From Streptomyces sp. MA5143a (lineage in GTDB: Bacteria; Actinomycetota; Actinomycetes; Streptomycetales; Streptomycetaceae), in contig NZ_OLMK01000047.1 in assembly GCF_900290235.1 (NCBI RefSeq), positions 104,604-168,603 on the forward strand: DNA of 64,000 nucleotides, in the 5' to 3' direction. How positions within the stretch are numbered: the first letter of the stretch is position 1; every line of letters starts with the position of its first letter. Positions 40,176 through 49,925 of the stretch are shown here, one piece after another. Both the position numbers and the translations under genes were made by a program. The notes beneath the pieces were generated by a model. It saw nothing but the letters and a program-made list of their open reading frames with translations, was not told the origin of the DNA and did no database searches.

Positions 40176-41435
40176 CTACGCCTTCCACTTGTCCCAGGAC
40201 ATGTTCCAGCCGTTGTAGCCGTTGTCCGGGTCGACGACACGGTCGTTGGAGTTCTTCACGACCACGACGTCACCGACCATCGAGTGGTCGAAGAACCAGC
40301 CGCCCGGGGCCTTGCGGTCGTAGCCGCCGCGGGTGTCGCGCAGACCGATGCAGCCGTGGCTGGCGTTGTAGTTGCCGAAGGCGTCCCCGCCCCAGTAGTT
40401 GCCGTGGATGAAGGTGCCGGTGTTCGTCAGGCGCATGGCGTCCGGCACGTCCTTGATGTCGTACTCGCCGCCGTAGCCGACGGTCTCGCCGTTCATCCGG
40501 GTCACGCGCAGGCGCTCGCTGATGACCATCTGGCCGTTCCAGGTCTCCATGCCGGGCTTGCCGGTGGTCACGGGGATGGTCTTGATGAGCTTGCCGTCGC
40601 GCTTCACCTTCATCGTGAGCTTCTTTACGTCCACGACGGAGACCTGGCTGCGGCCGATGGTGAAGGAGACCTTCTTGTTCTGCTCGCCGTAGACGCCGTC
40701 GCGCCCCTCGACACCGTCGAGGTTGAGGTCGACGGTGACCTTCGTGCCGGCCGCCCAGTACTTCTCCGGGCGGAAGTCGAGGCGGTCGTTGCCGAACCAG
40801 TGGCCGGCCACCTCGACGGGCGGCTCGGTCTTGATGGTGATGGCCTTCTCGACGTCCTCGGGGGCCGTGATGCCGCGGGTGAAGCGGATCGAGAACGGCA
40901 TGCCGACGCCGACCTTCGAACCGTCCTCCGGGGTGAAGATGCCGACGAAGGTGTTCTTCGGGGTCAGCGTGGTGAAGGACGACTCCTCGGCCGCCTCACG
41001 CCCCTCGGTGTCCTTCGCGACGGCGTGCACCTTGTACTCGGTGGCCGAGTTGAGGTGGATGGACGGCGTCCAGGTGGCGCCGCCGTCCGTGATCTCGCCG
41101 GCGATCTTCTTGCCCTCGCCGTCCTCGACGGTGACCTCGGACAGCTTGCCCTTGGTGGCGGTGACCTTGAGGGCACCGCTGGTGGCCACGTCCTTGGCCT
41201 TGTTCTTCGGAGCGATGGAGACCACCGCTTGCGACGGCTCGGTGGCCGCCTTGCCGGAAGCGCTCTTGTCCGAGCCCTTGCCCTTGTCGCCGTCGGAGCC
41301 GGAGTCGGACCCCCCGCCTCCGCCCCCGCACGCGGTGACGGCGAGCATCAGCAGGCCCAGCAGCAGTGCCAGGACCCCCTTGCTCCCCCGTGCCCGCGCG
41401 CCAACCGACGCCCCCGATATCGGTCGCCCGTTCAA
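40176..41435 (-). CDS. L,D-transpeptidase lipoprotein 1
   Basis: The enzyme makes 3-3 peptidoglycan cross-links outside the membrane. The 419-residue product has a lipoprotein signal with lipobox LAVTACGG, a Gly/Ser/Lys linker, two Ig-like beta domains (through about residue 270) and a C-terminal YkuD domain with the catalytic SHGCIGLRD motif and IHGNYW. Mycobacterial LdtMt2-type proteins share this layout. I prefer TTG 41435 since AGGGGAG is 7 nt upstream; GTG 41456 in the same frame is the alternative. It is paralogous to the next gene. Confidence 0.88.
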   Translation of the reverse strand: MNGRPISGASVGARARGSKGVLALLLGLLMLAVTACGGGGGGSDSGSDGDKGKGSDKSASGKAATEPSQAVVSIAPKNKAKDVATSGALKVTATKGKLSEVTVEDGEGKKIAGEITDGGATWTPSIHLNSATEYKVHAVAKDTEGREAAEESSFTTLTPKNTFVGIFTPEDGSKVGVGMPFSIRFTRGITAPEDVEKAITIKTEPPVEVAGHWFGNDRLDFRPEKYWAAGTKVTVDLNLDGVEGRDGVYGEQNKKVSFTIGRSQVSVVDVKKLTMKVKRDGKLIKTIPVTTGKPGMETWNGQMVISERLRVTRMNGETVGYGGEYDIKDVPDAMRLTNTGTFIHGNYWGGDAFGNYNASHGCIGLRDTRGGYDRKAPGGWFFDHSMVGDVVVVKNSNDRVVDPDNGYNGWNMSWDKWKA

Positions 41436-41638
41436 CTCTCTTGTCTCCCCTCGCACGGCCTTGAGCAGGCCCGCACCCCTCCGCGCAGCACGCGCGTCCG
41501 CACGTACATTAACCAGATGATCGGATGGGATTGGCCCCGGCGAATGTCACCGTTCAGTCCCAACTTGAACAATCCGAGCCCCGGTCCCCGGTCCGGCCCC
41601 ACCCCCGGACGCCCGCCGCGCGCGTACGGCTATGTCGG

Positions 41639-42865
41639 TTACTTCACCGCGGCACCCGCTTTCCATGCCTTCCACCCCATGTTCCACCCGCCGAGTCCGT
41701 TGTCGGGAGCGACCTTTTTGTCGTGGCTGTTGACGACCTCCACGACGTCCCCGACGAGGCTGCGGTCGAAGAACCAGCCCGCGGGAGTACTGGAGCTGCC
41801 GCCCCTCACATCGCGCAGGCCGACGCAGCCGTGGCTGACGTTGGCCCGGCCGAAGGCGTCCGGGGCCCAGTAGTTGCCGTGCAGGAAGGTGCCGGAGGTG
41901 GTCAGGCGCATGGCGTGCGGAACGTCGGGGATGTCGTACTCGCCCTTGCCGTCGGCCTTCTTGAAGCCGACCGTGGCTCCGTCCATCCGGGTCACCTCCA
42001 GCATCTCGGTGACGACCATCTTCCCGTTGTACGTGGTCGTGCCGGGCGCCCCGGTCGTGACGGGCAGGGTGGCGAGCACCCCGTCGCCGCGCTGGACGCG
42101 CATGGTGTGCAGGGCCGCGTCGACGACGCTGACCTGGTGGCGGCCGATGGTGAACGAGAACGTCCGGTACTGCCGGCCGTAGACGCCGGGCGCCCCCTCG
42201 ACGTCACGCAGCCGCAGGGCGACGGTGACCTTCGTGCCGGGCTTCCAGTACGTCTCGGGGCGGAAGTCGAGGCGGCCCCCGCCGAACCAGTGCGGGCGGA
42301 CCTCGACGGCGGGCTCCGCGGTGACGCGGACGGCGCGTTCGACGGCCGCGCGGTTCTCGATCTCCCGGTTGAACTCCAGGGAGACGATCATCCCGGTGCC
42401 GACGGTGGAGCGGTTCTCCGGGGCGACGTACGCGATGAAACGCTTGTCGGGGACATACGTGCGGAATGTGATGTGCCGGGCGGAGCGGCGGCCGTGGGTG
42501 TCCAGCGCGACCGCGTCGACGGTGTACTTCGCGGCCAGCGCGAGCTTCCGTGAGCCGGTGGGGCGCCAGGTCAGCCCGTCGGCGGACACCCGGCCCGGAA
42601 CGGGTGACTCCTGGGCGTCCTGCGACTTCACCACCTTGACGGACTCCAGGCGCCCACTGGGCACCCGTACTTCGAAGCGCTGCTCCGGGCGCACGCCCTT
42701 GCTGCCGTCCTCGGGGGTGACCCGGATCGTGTCGTCCGGAGCTTTCTCACTGGTCGGCGGGGGTGTGGGGGTGCATCCGGCGACGGCGGCCAGCAGGCCG
42801 GCCGCGACCAGTACGGCGGCCGGCGCGGCGCCGGGGCGGCGCGCGTGCGTCTGTGCGTGGTTCAC
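41639..42865 (-). CDS. L,D-transpeptidase lipoprotein 2
   Basis: The 408-residue paralogue of the preceding gene has lipobox AAVAGCTP, two Ig-like domains and a YkuD domain with SHGCVGLRD and LHGNYW. Differences lie mainly in the N-terminal linker and in FKKADGKGEYDIPDV before the catalytic part. GTG 42865 is the only start near the signal peptide; its ribosome site is weak. The two genes are 204 bp apart and both leftward, a likely tandem duplication. Confidence 0.88.
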   Translation of the reverse strand: MNHAQTHARRPGAAPAAVLVAAGLLAAVAGCTPTPPPTSEKAPDDTIRVTPEDGSKGVRPEQRFEVRVPSGRLESVKVVKSQDAQESPVPGRVSADGLTWRPTGSRKLALAAKYTVDAVALDTHGRRSARHITFRTYVPDKRFIAYVAPENRSTVGTGMIVSLEFNREIENRAAVERAVRVTAEPAVEVRPHWFGGGRLDFRPETYWKPGTKVTVALRLRDVEGAPGVYGRQYRTFSFTIGRHQVSVVDAALHTMRVQRGDGVLATLPVTTGAPGTTTYNGKMVVTEMLEVTRMDGATVGFKKADGKGEYDIPDVPHAMRLTTSGTFLHGNYWAPDAFGRANVSHGCVGLRDVRGGSSSTPAGWFFDRSLVGDVVEVVNSHDKKVAPDNGLGGWNMGWKAWKAGAAVK

Positions 42866-42977
42866 GTGCGGCCCAACGACGGCGCACGCCCCCGGGAAAC
42901 GTGAGTGCGAGGCGTGCTCTGGGCAGAACCATGGGAGACAACTCGACGGGGAGCAGGGACCTGTCCGTCAGTTCGAG

Positions 42978-43010
42978 GGGGGTGTTGTGCGGGGCTGTCA
43001 CAACACCCCC
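42978..43010 (+). promoter_or_regulatory. First hairpin in glgX leader
   Basis: GGGGGTGTTGTG at 42978-42989 pairs perfectly with CACAACACCCCC at 42999-43010 (9-nt loop). It lies 75 bp before the glgX start and between divergent genes, so it belongs to the glgX leader if transcription starts further upstream. Confidence 0.55.
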
Positions 43011-43025
43011 TGGGGCGGCGGGTTC

Positions 43026-43052
43026 CGGGGCTGGGACTCCCGGCCCCGTTTT
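43026..43052 (+). terminator. Second hairpin in glgX leader with T-tract
   Basis: CGGGGCTGGG at 43026-43035 pairs with CCCGGCCCCG at 43039-43048 (one G-T), followed by TTTT at 43049-43052. A T-tract is unusual in this window, so this looks like an intrinsic terminator placed before the coding sequence; it could act as an attenuator. Confidence 0.5.
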
Positions 43053-43084
43053 CGCGTCGGCCCACCGAGTCGCGGGAGGCCGTG

Positions 43085-45343
43085 GTGTCGAGCGCAGCCG
43101 AGCAGGAGGCAGTGGAGGAGACGCGCGGGGTACCGGCCGCGCGTCGGGCCGCCGTGCTCAACGGCAGGCCTGGCGGGGCGGGGCCGCCGTTGCCCGTGTG
43201 GCCCGGTGCCCCGACACCGCTCGGGGCGCGCTTCCGGGTGGGGCCGGACGGGGTCGCCGGGACGAACTTCGCGCTGTGGGCGGGCGGGGCGGAGGCCGTC
43301 GAGCTGTGCCTCTTCTCCCCGGAGGGCGAGGAGACACGGCTGAAGCTGACCGAACTGACGCACGAGATCTGGCACGGCTTCGTGCCCGGTGTGCTGCCGG
43401 GCCGGAGGTACGGCTACCGGGTGCACGGCCGCTGGGACCCGTGGACCGGCGCCCGCTGGAACCCGGCGAAGCTGCTCCTCGACCCGTACGCCCGGGCCGT
43501 GGACGGCGAGTTCAGCCTGCCGCCGGAGGTGTACGGGCACGTCAGGGACTGGCCCGAACAGCATGTCGCGGACACCGTGCGCGACGAGCGGGACTCGGCG
43601 CCGTACGTGCCGAAGGGCGTCGTCGTGCACGACGACAGCCCCGACGATGAATGGATGGACGACCGGCGGCCCAAGACCCCGTGGGCGGACTCGGTCATCT
43701 ACGAGCTGCACGTCAAGGGGTTCACCCAGCTGCACCCCGGCATCCCGGAGGAGCTGCGCGGCACCTACGCGGGGCTCGCGCACCCGGCGGCGATCGAGCA
43801 CCTGGTGAAGCTGGGCGTGACGGCGGTGGAGCTGCTGCCGGTGCACCAGTTCGCCCACGAGGATCATCTGCTGCGGCGGGGCATGCGGAACTACTGGGGC
43901 TACAACTCGATCGGCTACTTCGCGCCGCACGCGGCGTACGCGGCGTCGGGGACCGCCGGGCAGCAGGTCGGGGAGTTCAAGCGGATGGTGCGGGCGCTGC
44001 ACGCCGCCGGCATCGAGGTCGTCCTCGACGTGGTCTACAACCACACGGCGGAGGCGGACCAGCGCGGCCCGAGCCTGTCGTTGCGGGGCATCGACAACCG
44101 CGGCTACTACCGCCTCCAGGGCGACGCCCGTCACTACGCGGACTACACGGGCTGTGGGAACACCCTGCACGTGGTCCAGCCGCATGTGCTGCGGCTGATC
44201 ACCGACTCGCTGCGGTACTGGGTGACGGAGATGGGGGTGGACGGCTTCCGCTTCGACCTGGCGGCGGCGCTGGCCCGCTCGATGCACGACGTCGACATGC
44301 TCTCCCCGTTCCTCGCGGTCATCGCCCAGGACCCCGTGCTGCGGCGGGTGAAGCTGATCGCCGAGCCGTGGGACGTGGGCTCGGGCGGCTACCAGGTGGG
44401 CGCCTTCCCCCCGCTGTGGACGGAGTGGAACGACCGCTACCGGGGCGCCGTGCGGGACTTCTGGCGGGGGGCGCTGCCCGATGTGCGGGACCTCGGCTAC
44501 CGGCTGTCGGGGTCGAGCGACCTGTACGCGTGGGGCGGGCGGCGGCCGTACGCGTCGGTCAACTTCATCACCGCGCACGACGGTTTCACCCTGCGGGACC
44601 TCGTGTCGTACGAGCGCAAGCACAACGAGGCGAACGGGGAGGGCAACCGGGACGGCTCGGACGACAACCGGTCCTGGAACTGCGGCACCGAGGGCGAGAC
44701 GGACGACGAGCGGGTGCGGGCGCTGCGGCGCCGCCAGTTGCGGAACCTGCTGACGACGCTGCTGCTGTCCACGGGGGTGCCGATGCTGGTCGCCGGGGAC
44801 GAGCTGGGGCGGACCCAAGGGGGCAACAACAACGCGTACTGCCAGGACAACGAGATCAGCTGGCTCGACTGGGGGCTGCTGGAGGACCCCGGCTGGAAGG
44901 CGCTGTTCGAGCTGACGGCGCGGCTGATCGCCCTGCGCCACGAGCACCCGGTGCTGCGCCGTCGGGCCTTCTTCTCGGGCCGGGCGCACTCGGCGGACGG
45001 GTTGCGCGACCTGGCGTGGTTCACGGCGCGCGGCAGTGAGATGACCGAGGGGGACTGGTACGCGCCGGCCGCGACCCTCGGCATGTACCTCTCGGGCCGT
45101 GACATCCCGGGGCGGGACGCGCGCGGCGCCGCCGTCCTGGACGACAGCTTCCTCGCGGTCCTGCACGCGGGGGACCGCCCCGTGGAGTTCGTGCTGCCGG
45201 GGACGCCGTGGGCCGAACGGTACGAGGTCGTCGTCGACACGTCGCGGGAGGAGCAGACGGAGGCGCCCGGGGTGGTGTGTCGGGCGGGCGCGGCGGTCGA
45301 GGTGCCGGCGCGGACGGTGCTGCTGCTGCGGGTGGTGGCGTAG
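43085..45343 (+). CDS. glgX: Glycogen debranching enzyme
   Basis: GlgX cleaves alpha-1,6 branches of glycogen or its phosphorylase-limit dextrin. The 752-residue protein has the N-terminal CBM48 region and a GH13 domain with all catalytic groups: nucleophile Asp391 in GFRFDLA, acid/base Glu427 in IAEPWD and Asp499 in TAHDGFTL, plus VVYNHT. Length and architecture are usual. GTG 43085 is chosen since GGGAGG sits 5 nt upstream; GTG 43082 is adjacent. With glgP and glgE in the same window it belongs to alpha-glucan turnover, but it is transcribed separately. Confidence 0.95.
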   Translation: MSSAAEQEAVEETRGVPAARRAAVLNGRPGGAGPPLPVWPGAPTPLGARFRVGPDGVAGTNFALWAGGAEAVELCLFSPEGEETRLKLTELTHEIWHGFVPGVLPGRRYGYRVHGRWDPWTGARWNPAKLLLDPYARAVDGEFSLPPEVYGHVRDWPEQHVADTVRDERDSAPYVPKGVVVHDDSPDDEWMDDRRPKTPWADSVIYELHVKGFTQLHPGIPEELRGTYAGLAHPAAIEHLVKLGVTAVELLPVHQFAHEDHLLRRGMRNYWGYNSIGYFAPHAAYAASGTAGQQVGEFKRMVRALHAAGIEVVLDVVYNHTAEADQRGPSLSLRGIDNRGYYRLQGDARHYADYTGCGNTLHVVQPHVLRLITDSLRYWVTEMGVDGFRFDLAAALARSMHDVDMLSPFLAVIAQDPVLRRVKLIAEPWDVGSGGYQVGAFPPLWTEWNDRYRGAVRDFWRGALPDVRDLGYRLSGSSDLYAWGGRRPYASVNFITAHDGFTLRDLVSYERKHNEANGEGNRDGSDDNRSWNCGTEGETDDERVRALRRRQLRNLLTTLLLSTGVPMLVAGDELGRTQGGNNNAYCQDNEISWLDWGLLEDPGWKALFELTARLIALRHEHPVLRRRAFFSGRAHSADGLRDLAWFTARGSEMTEGDWYAPAATLGMYLSGRDIPGRDARGAAVLDDSFLAVLHAGDRPVEFVLPGTPWAERYEVVVDTSREEQTEAPGVVCRAGAAVEVPARTVLLLRVVA

Positions 45344-45352
45344 GGGGCGCGG

Positions 45353-45783
<431 letters not shown>

Positions 45784-45967
45784 TGGGTCGAGGGGCCCGC
45801 TGGGAGCCGGGCGGGCGCATCGGCCGCCCCGCTCGAAACGCCGTCAGCCGATCGGTTGATGTAGGGGGTACGACCCCGCGCGGCACCGGTCGTAGGACCG
45901 ATGGCCGAGGGGGGTCCGGCCAAAACTCGGTGGGCGATGTCAGTGGCAATCCGTAGGCTCGCTGCTG

Positions 45968-47863
45968 ATGCCCACGACACGTGCAACCGCCGAGGAACCC
46001 GACCAGACCCAGGACCGAGAGCAGCCCCAGGGACCCGAGCCGCGGACCGGCCGGCAGGCCGAGGGGCGGTCCGCCGTACGCAGCCTGCTGCGGCTGTGGC
46101 CGTATGTCCGGCCCGTGCGGGCGCGGCTGTCCGTGGCCGCGGCCGTCGCGATAGTCGCGTCCTGCGTGGGCCTGGTCATCCCGCTCGTCCTGAAGTGGAT
46201 GGTGGACGGGCCGGTCGCGGACCGCGACCCGGCGGGCGTATGGCTCGGCGCGCTGTACCTGCTGCTGCTCGGGCTCGCCGAGGCGCTGCTGTTCGGGCTG
46301 CGGCGCTGGCTCGTGGCGCGGCCGCTCGCGGGGGTCGAGGCGTCGATGCGGGCCGACCTCTACCGGCATCTCCAGCGGCTGCCGGTCGCCTTCCACGACC
46401 GGTGGGCCTCCGGTCAGCTGCTGTCGCGCGCCACGACGGATCTGTCGCTGCTGCGGATGTTCCTCGCCTTCCCGCTGACGTTCCTGCTGGTCAACGCGGT
46501 GACGATCCTTGTCGGTGTGATCATCATGCTGATGCAGGACTGGACGCTCGGTCTGGTCATCCTCGGGCCCGCCGTACCCGTGATCGTCACCTGTGTCGCC
46601 TTCGAGCGGAAGTACGCGGCGGTCGCGCGACTCGCCCAGGACCAGGTGGGCGACCTGACCACGGTCGTCGAGGAGAGCGTCCTCGGCATCCGGATCATCA
46701 AGGGGTTCGGGCGGCACCGCAGCCAGGCGCGGGCGTTCCGTGAGCTGTCCCGGACTTTGCGGGGCACGGAGCTGCGCAAGGCGCGGCTGCTCTCCGCGAT
46801 CTGGGGCGTCATCATCACCCTGCCCGAACTCGCCATCGGGGCGGCGCTCGTCGTGGGTGTGGTGCAGGTGGCGGACGGCGCGCTGTCCGCCGGGACGCTG
46901 GTGGCGTTCCTGTCGACGGCGCTCGCGCTGCGGTGGCCGGTGGACTCCATCGGCTTCCTGCTGGCGATGAGCCAGGAGGCGGCCACCGCGACCGAGCGGT
47001 ACTTCGAGGTACTGGACGCCGAGCCGGAGAGCGCCGAGCCGAAGTACGGCGGGCCGGAGCGCGCCGACGGCACCGGGGGTGACCGGCGGCCCGCGGCGGA
47101 GGCGGTGCGGGGCGGCCTGGAGTTCCACGGCGTGCGGTTCCGCTATCCCGACGCGTCCGCCGACACGCCCCCCGTCCTCGACCGGATCGACCTCCACATC
47201 CGGCCCGGTGAGTCCATGGCGCTCGTCGGCGCCACCGGCTCGGGCAAGACGACGCTCACCGCGCTCGTGCCCCGGCTGCACGAGGTGACCGGCGGCCGGA
47301 TCACCCTGGACGGCGAGGACATCGCCGGGATGCCGAGGGAGGAGCTGCGGGCGAAGGTCTCCGTCGCCTTCGAGGAGCCGACGCTGTTCTCCGCGACCGT
47401 CGGCGAGAACGTCCTGATGGGCGCCGGACCGGACGCCGGGCAGCCGGAGCTGGACCGGGCCCTCGCCATCGCACAGGCCGACTTCGCGCACAGCCTGCCC
47501 GACGGCACCGCCACGCAGGTGGGGGAGCAGGGCCTCAGCCTCTCCGGCGGGCAGCGGCAGCGGCTGGCGCTGGCGCGCGCGGTGGTCGGACGGCCCCGCT
47601 TCCTGGTGCTGGACGACCCGCTGTCCGCGCTGGACGTGCACACGGAGGCCGCGGTGGAGGCGGCGCTGCGCCGGGTGCTCGCGGAGACGACGGCCCTCAT
47701 CGTGGCGCACCGCCCGTCGACGGTGCTGCTGGCCGACCGGGTGGCGCTGCTGTCCGGCGGCCGTGTCGCCGCCGTGGGCACCCATCACGAGCTGCTGCGG
47801 ACGAACGCCGAGTACGCCCATCTGATGTCGGGCACCGAGGAGACCGAGGGGGACGCGCGATGA
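45968..47863 (+). CDS. ABC exporter half-transporter A1 (degenerate site)
   Basis: This 631-residue protein has six transmembrane helices (about 35-320) fused to a nucleotide-binding domain. Walker A is GATGSGKT at 421-428 and the signature LSLSGGQRQR is intact. The residue after the Walker B Asp is Asp550 instead of Glu (FLVLDDPLSALD), and the Q-loop Gln is Glu (VAFEEPTLFS). Such losses mark the non-catalytic half of heterodimeric ABC exporters. Its partner starts in the ATGA overlap at 47860. The substrate is unknown. No nearby resistance or biosynthesis gene gives a hint. Confidence 0.88.
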   Translation: MPTTRATAEEPDQTQDREQPQGPEPRTGRQAEGRSAVRSLLRLWPYVRPVRARLSVAAAVAIVASCVGLVIPLVLKWMVDGPVADRDPAGVWLGALYLLLLGLAEALLFGLRRWLVARPLAGVEASMRADLYRHLQRLPVAFHDRWASGQLLSRATTDLSLLRMFLAFPLTFLLVNAVTILVGVIIMLMQDWTLGLVILGPAVPVIVTCVAFERKYAAVARLAQDQVGDLTTVVEESVLGIRIIKGFGRHRSQARAFRELSRTLRGTELRKARLLSAIWGVIITLPELAIGAALVVGVVQVADGALSAGTLVAFLSTALALRWPVDSIGFLLAMSQEAATATERYFEVLDAEPESAEPKYGGPERADGTGGDRRPAAEAVRGGLEFHGVRFRYPDASADTPPVLDRIDLHIRPGESMALVGATGSGKTTLTALVPRLHEVTGGRITLDGEDIAGMPREELRAKVSVAFEEPTLFSATVGENVLMGAGPDAGQPELDRALAIAQADFAHSLPDGTATQVGEQGLSLSGGQRQRLALARAVVGRPRFLVLDDPLSALDVHTEAAVEAALRRVLAETTALIVAHRPSTVLLADRVALLSGGRVAAVGTHHELLRTNAEYAHLMSGTEETEGDAR

Positions 47864-49722
47864 CGGCGCCCACGACCACCGCGCCGAACAGGGAACCGGA
47901 CGGCGACGAACGCCCCGTCGAGCAGGGGGTGGCCGACCCCTTCGACCACGACGACCTGCCCACCCCGCCGGGCGCCACCCTCGCGCTGCTGCGGTCCCTG
48001 CTCGCGCCGATGAAGGCGCGGGTCGCGTTCACGAGCGTGCTGCTCCTGCTCCAGCAGGCGGCGGTGCAGGCGGGCCCGCTGCTGGTGGCGTACGCCATCG
48101 ACCGTGCCGTCCCGGCGTTCCGGGACGGCCGGCACGGGCCGCTGATCACCGTGGGCGTGGCGTACCTGGTGTGCGCGCTCGCGGCCGGCCTGCTGCAGTT
48201 CGCGTTCATCGGGGCGTCCGCGCGGGTCAACCAGGACGTGCTGCTGGATCTGCGCGGCCGGATCTTCCGGCACGCGCAGGCACTGAGCATCGACTTCCAC
48301 GAGCGGTACACCTCGGGCCGGCTGATCTCACGCTCCACCACGGACGTCGAGTCGCTGCGGGAGCTGCTCGACGAGGGTCTCCAGGAACTCATCACCGTGA
48401 TCCTCGCCTTCGTCTACATCTCGGCGATGCTGCTCTGGCTGGACCTCGGGCTCGGCGCGGCCGCGCTGGCGTCGTTCGTGCCGCTGTACGGGCTCGTACG
48501 GCTGTACCAGCGGCGGGCGGCCGGGGTGTACGCGGCCCGGTCCACCGCGATCGCCGCCGTGATCGTGAAGTTCGCGGAGACGATGAACGGCATCCGCCCG
48601 GTGCGCGCGTTCCGCCGCGAGAAGGCGAACGACGCCGAGTTCCGCCGCCTGAACAGCCACCACGAGCGCACCAACGGCGACGCCATCCTGGAGATGGCCC
48701 GGTACGTCGTCGGCTCCCGGGTGGTCGCCAACGTCACGGTCGCCGCGATCGTGCTGTGGGGCGCGTACCGGGTGGCGTCCGAGTCGCTCGCGCTGGGTGT
48801 GCTGGCGGCGGCGGTGCTGTACCTGCGGCGGCTGTACGACCCCATCGACCGGCTCGGCATGTTCCTCAACTCCTACCAGTCGGCGGCCGCCTCGCTGGAG
48901 AAGATCGCGGGGCTGCTGGCCCAGCGGCCGTCGGTGCCCGAGCCGAGGGAGGCGAGGGAGCTGCCCGCCGCGGTCTCCGGGATGCCGGGCCGCGAGGTCG
49001 TCTTCGACGGCGTACGGTTCGCGTACCGCACCGGCGGCGAGGTCCTGCCCCGCTTCGACCTCACCCTCGCGGCGGGCAGCACGGTCGCCGTGGTCGGCTC
49101 CACCGGCGCGGGCAAGTCGACGCTCGCCAAGCTGCTGGCCCGCTTCTACGACCCCTCGTCCGGGCGGATCCTCCTCGACGGGGTCGACCTGCGCGACCTC
49201 GCGATGCCCGAGCTGCGGCGCGGGGTGGTGATGGTCACCCAGGAGGCGTTCCTGTTCTCCGGCACGGTCGCCGAGAACATCGCCATCGGCCGCCCCGACG
49301 CCACCCGCGAGGAGATCGAACACGCCGCCAAGGCCATCGGCGCCCACGATTTCATCAGCGCGCTCCCCGACGGCTACGACACCGACGTACGCAAGCGGGG
49401 CGGGCGCATCTCCGCCGGGCAGCGCCAGCTCGTGGCGTTCGCCCGCGCGCTGCTCGCCGACCCGGCCGTCCTCATCCTCGACGAGGCCACCAGCTCCCTC
49501 GACATCCCCGGTGAACGGGCCGTGCAGCGCGCCATGTCCACGGTCCTCCAGGGCCGTACGGCCGTGGTGATCGCCCACCGGCTGTCGACGGTGGAGATCG
49601 CCGACCGCGTGCTGGTCATGGAGCAGGGCCGGATCGTCGAGGACGGCACCCCCGCGGAACTCATCGCGGGCGAGGGCCGCTTCGCCGACCTGCATCAGGC
49701 GTGGCGGGACAGCCTGGCGTAG
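47860..49722 (+). CDS. ABC exporter half-transporter A2 (catalytic Walker B)
   Basis: The 620-residue partner of the previous protein has a membrane domain followed by an ATPase with normal Walker A (GSTGAGKST), Q-loop (VTQEAFLFSG) and Walker B with catalytic Glu (LILDEATSSLD). Its signature reads RISAGQRQL in place of LSGGQ. Combined with A1 this gives one complete composite site (A2 Walker A/B with A1 LSGGQ) and one degenerate site. ATG 47860 overlaps the A1 stop. It probably forms an obligate heterodimer exporting an unknown substrate. Confidence 0.9.
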   Translation: MTAPTTTAPNREPDGDERPVEQGVADPFDHDDLPTPPGATLALLRSLLAPMKARVAFTSVLLLLQQAAVQAGPLLVAYAIDRAVPAFRDGRHGPLITVGVAYLVCALAAGLLQFAFIGASARVNQDVLLDLRGRIFRHAQALSIDFHERYTSGRLISRSTTDVESLRELLDEGLQELITVILAFVYISAMLLWLDLGLGAAALASFVPLYGLVRLYQRRAAGVYAARSTAIAAVIVKFAETMNGIRPVRAFRREKANDAEFRRLNSHHERTNGDAILEMARYVVGSRVVANVTVAAIVLWGAYRVASESLALGVLAAAVLYLRRLYDPIDRLGMFLNSYQSAAASLEKIAGLLAQRPSVPEPREARELPAAVSGMPGREVVFDGVRFAYRTGGEVLPRFDLTLAAGSTVAVVGSTGAGKSTLAKLLARFYDPSSGRILLDGVDLRDLAMPELRRGVVMVTQEAFLFSGTVAENIAIGRPDATREEIEHAAKAIGAHDFISALPDGYDTDVRKRGGRISAGQRQLVAFARALLADPAVLILDEATSSLDIPGERAVQRAMSTVLQGRTAVVIAHRLSTVEIADRVLVMEQGRIVEDGTPAELIAGEGRFADLHQAWRDSLA

Positions 49723-49925
49723 CGGCCGCGCGGCGCACGGCGCACGGCCGCCCACTACGAACGACAGGTCCGTGGACACGCCGCGTCCGGACCGGAAAAC
49801 GTCCGGAATACGATCAGTTCGGACCACAGCACGTCCGTATCACGACGACCAGTCCGGCGTACGGCACGCACGCCATGCGACCCGGCGTGCGACACGTCCG
49901 TCCGGCGGGAGGAACCGGGGGCCCG

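Noticed and set aside
42998..45166. A 722-residue frame antisense to glgX
   Set aside because: It has low-complexity Arg/Val/Gln composition with no domains, exactly opposite a certain gene.
49723..49925. Repeated GTCCG-type words before exporter gene B1 as an operator
   Set aside because: The words are short and expected in such GC-rich DNA; spacing is irregular.
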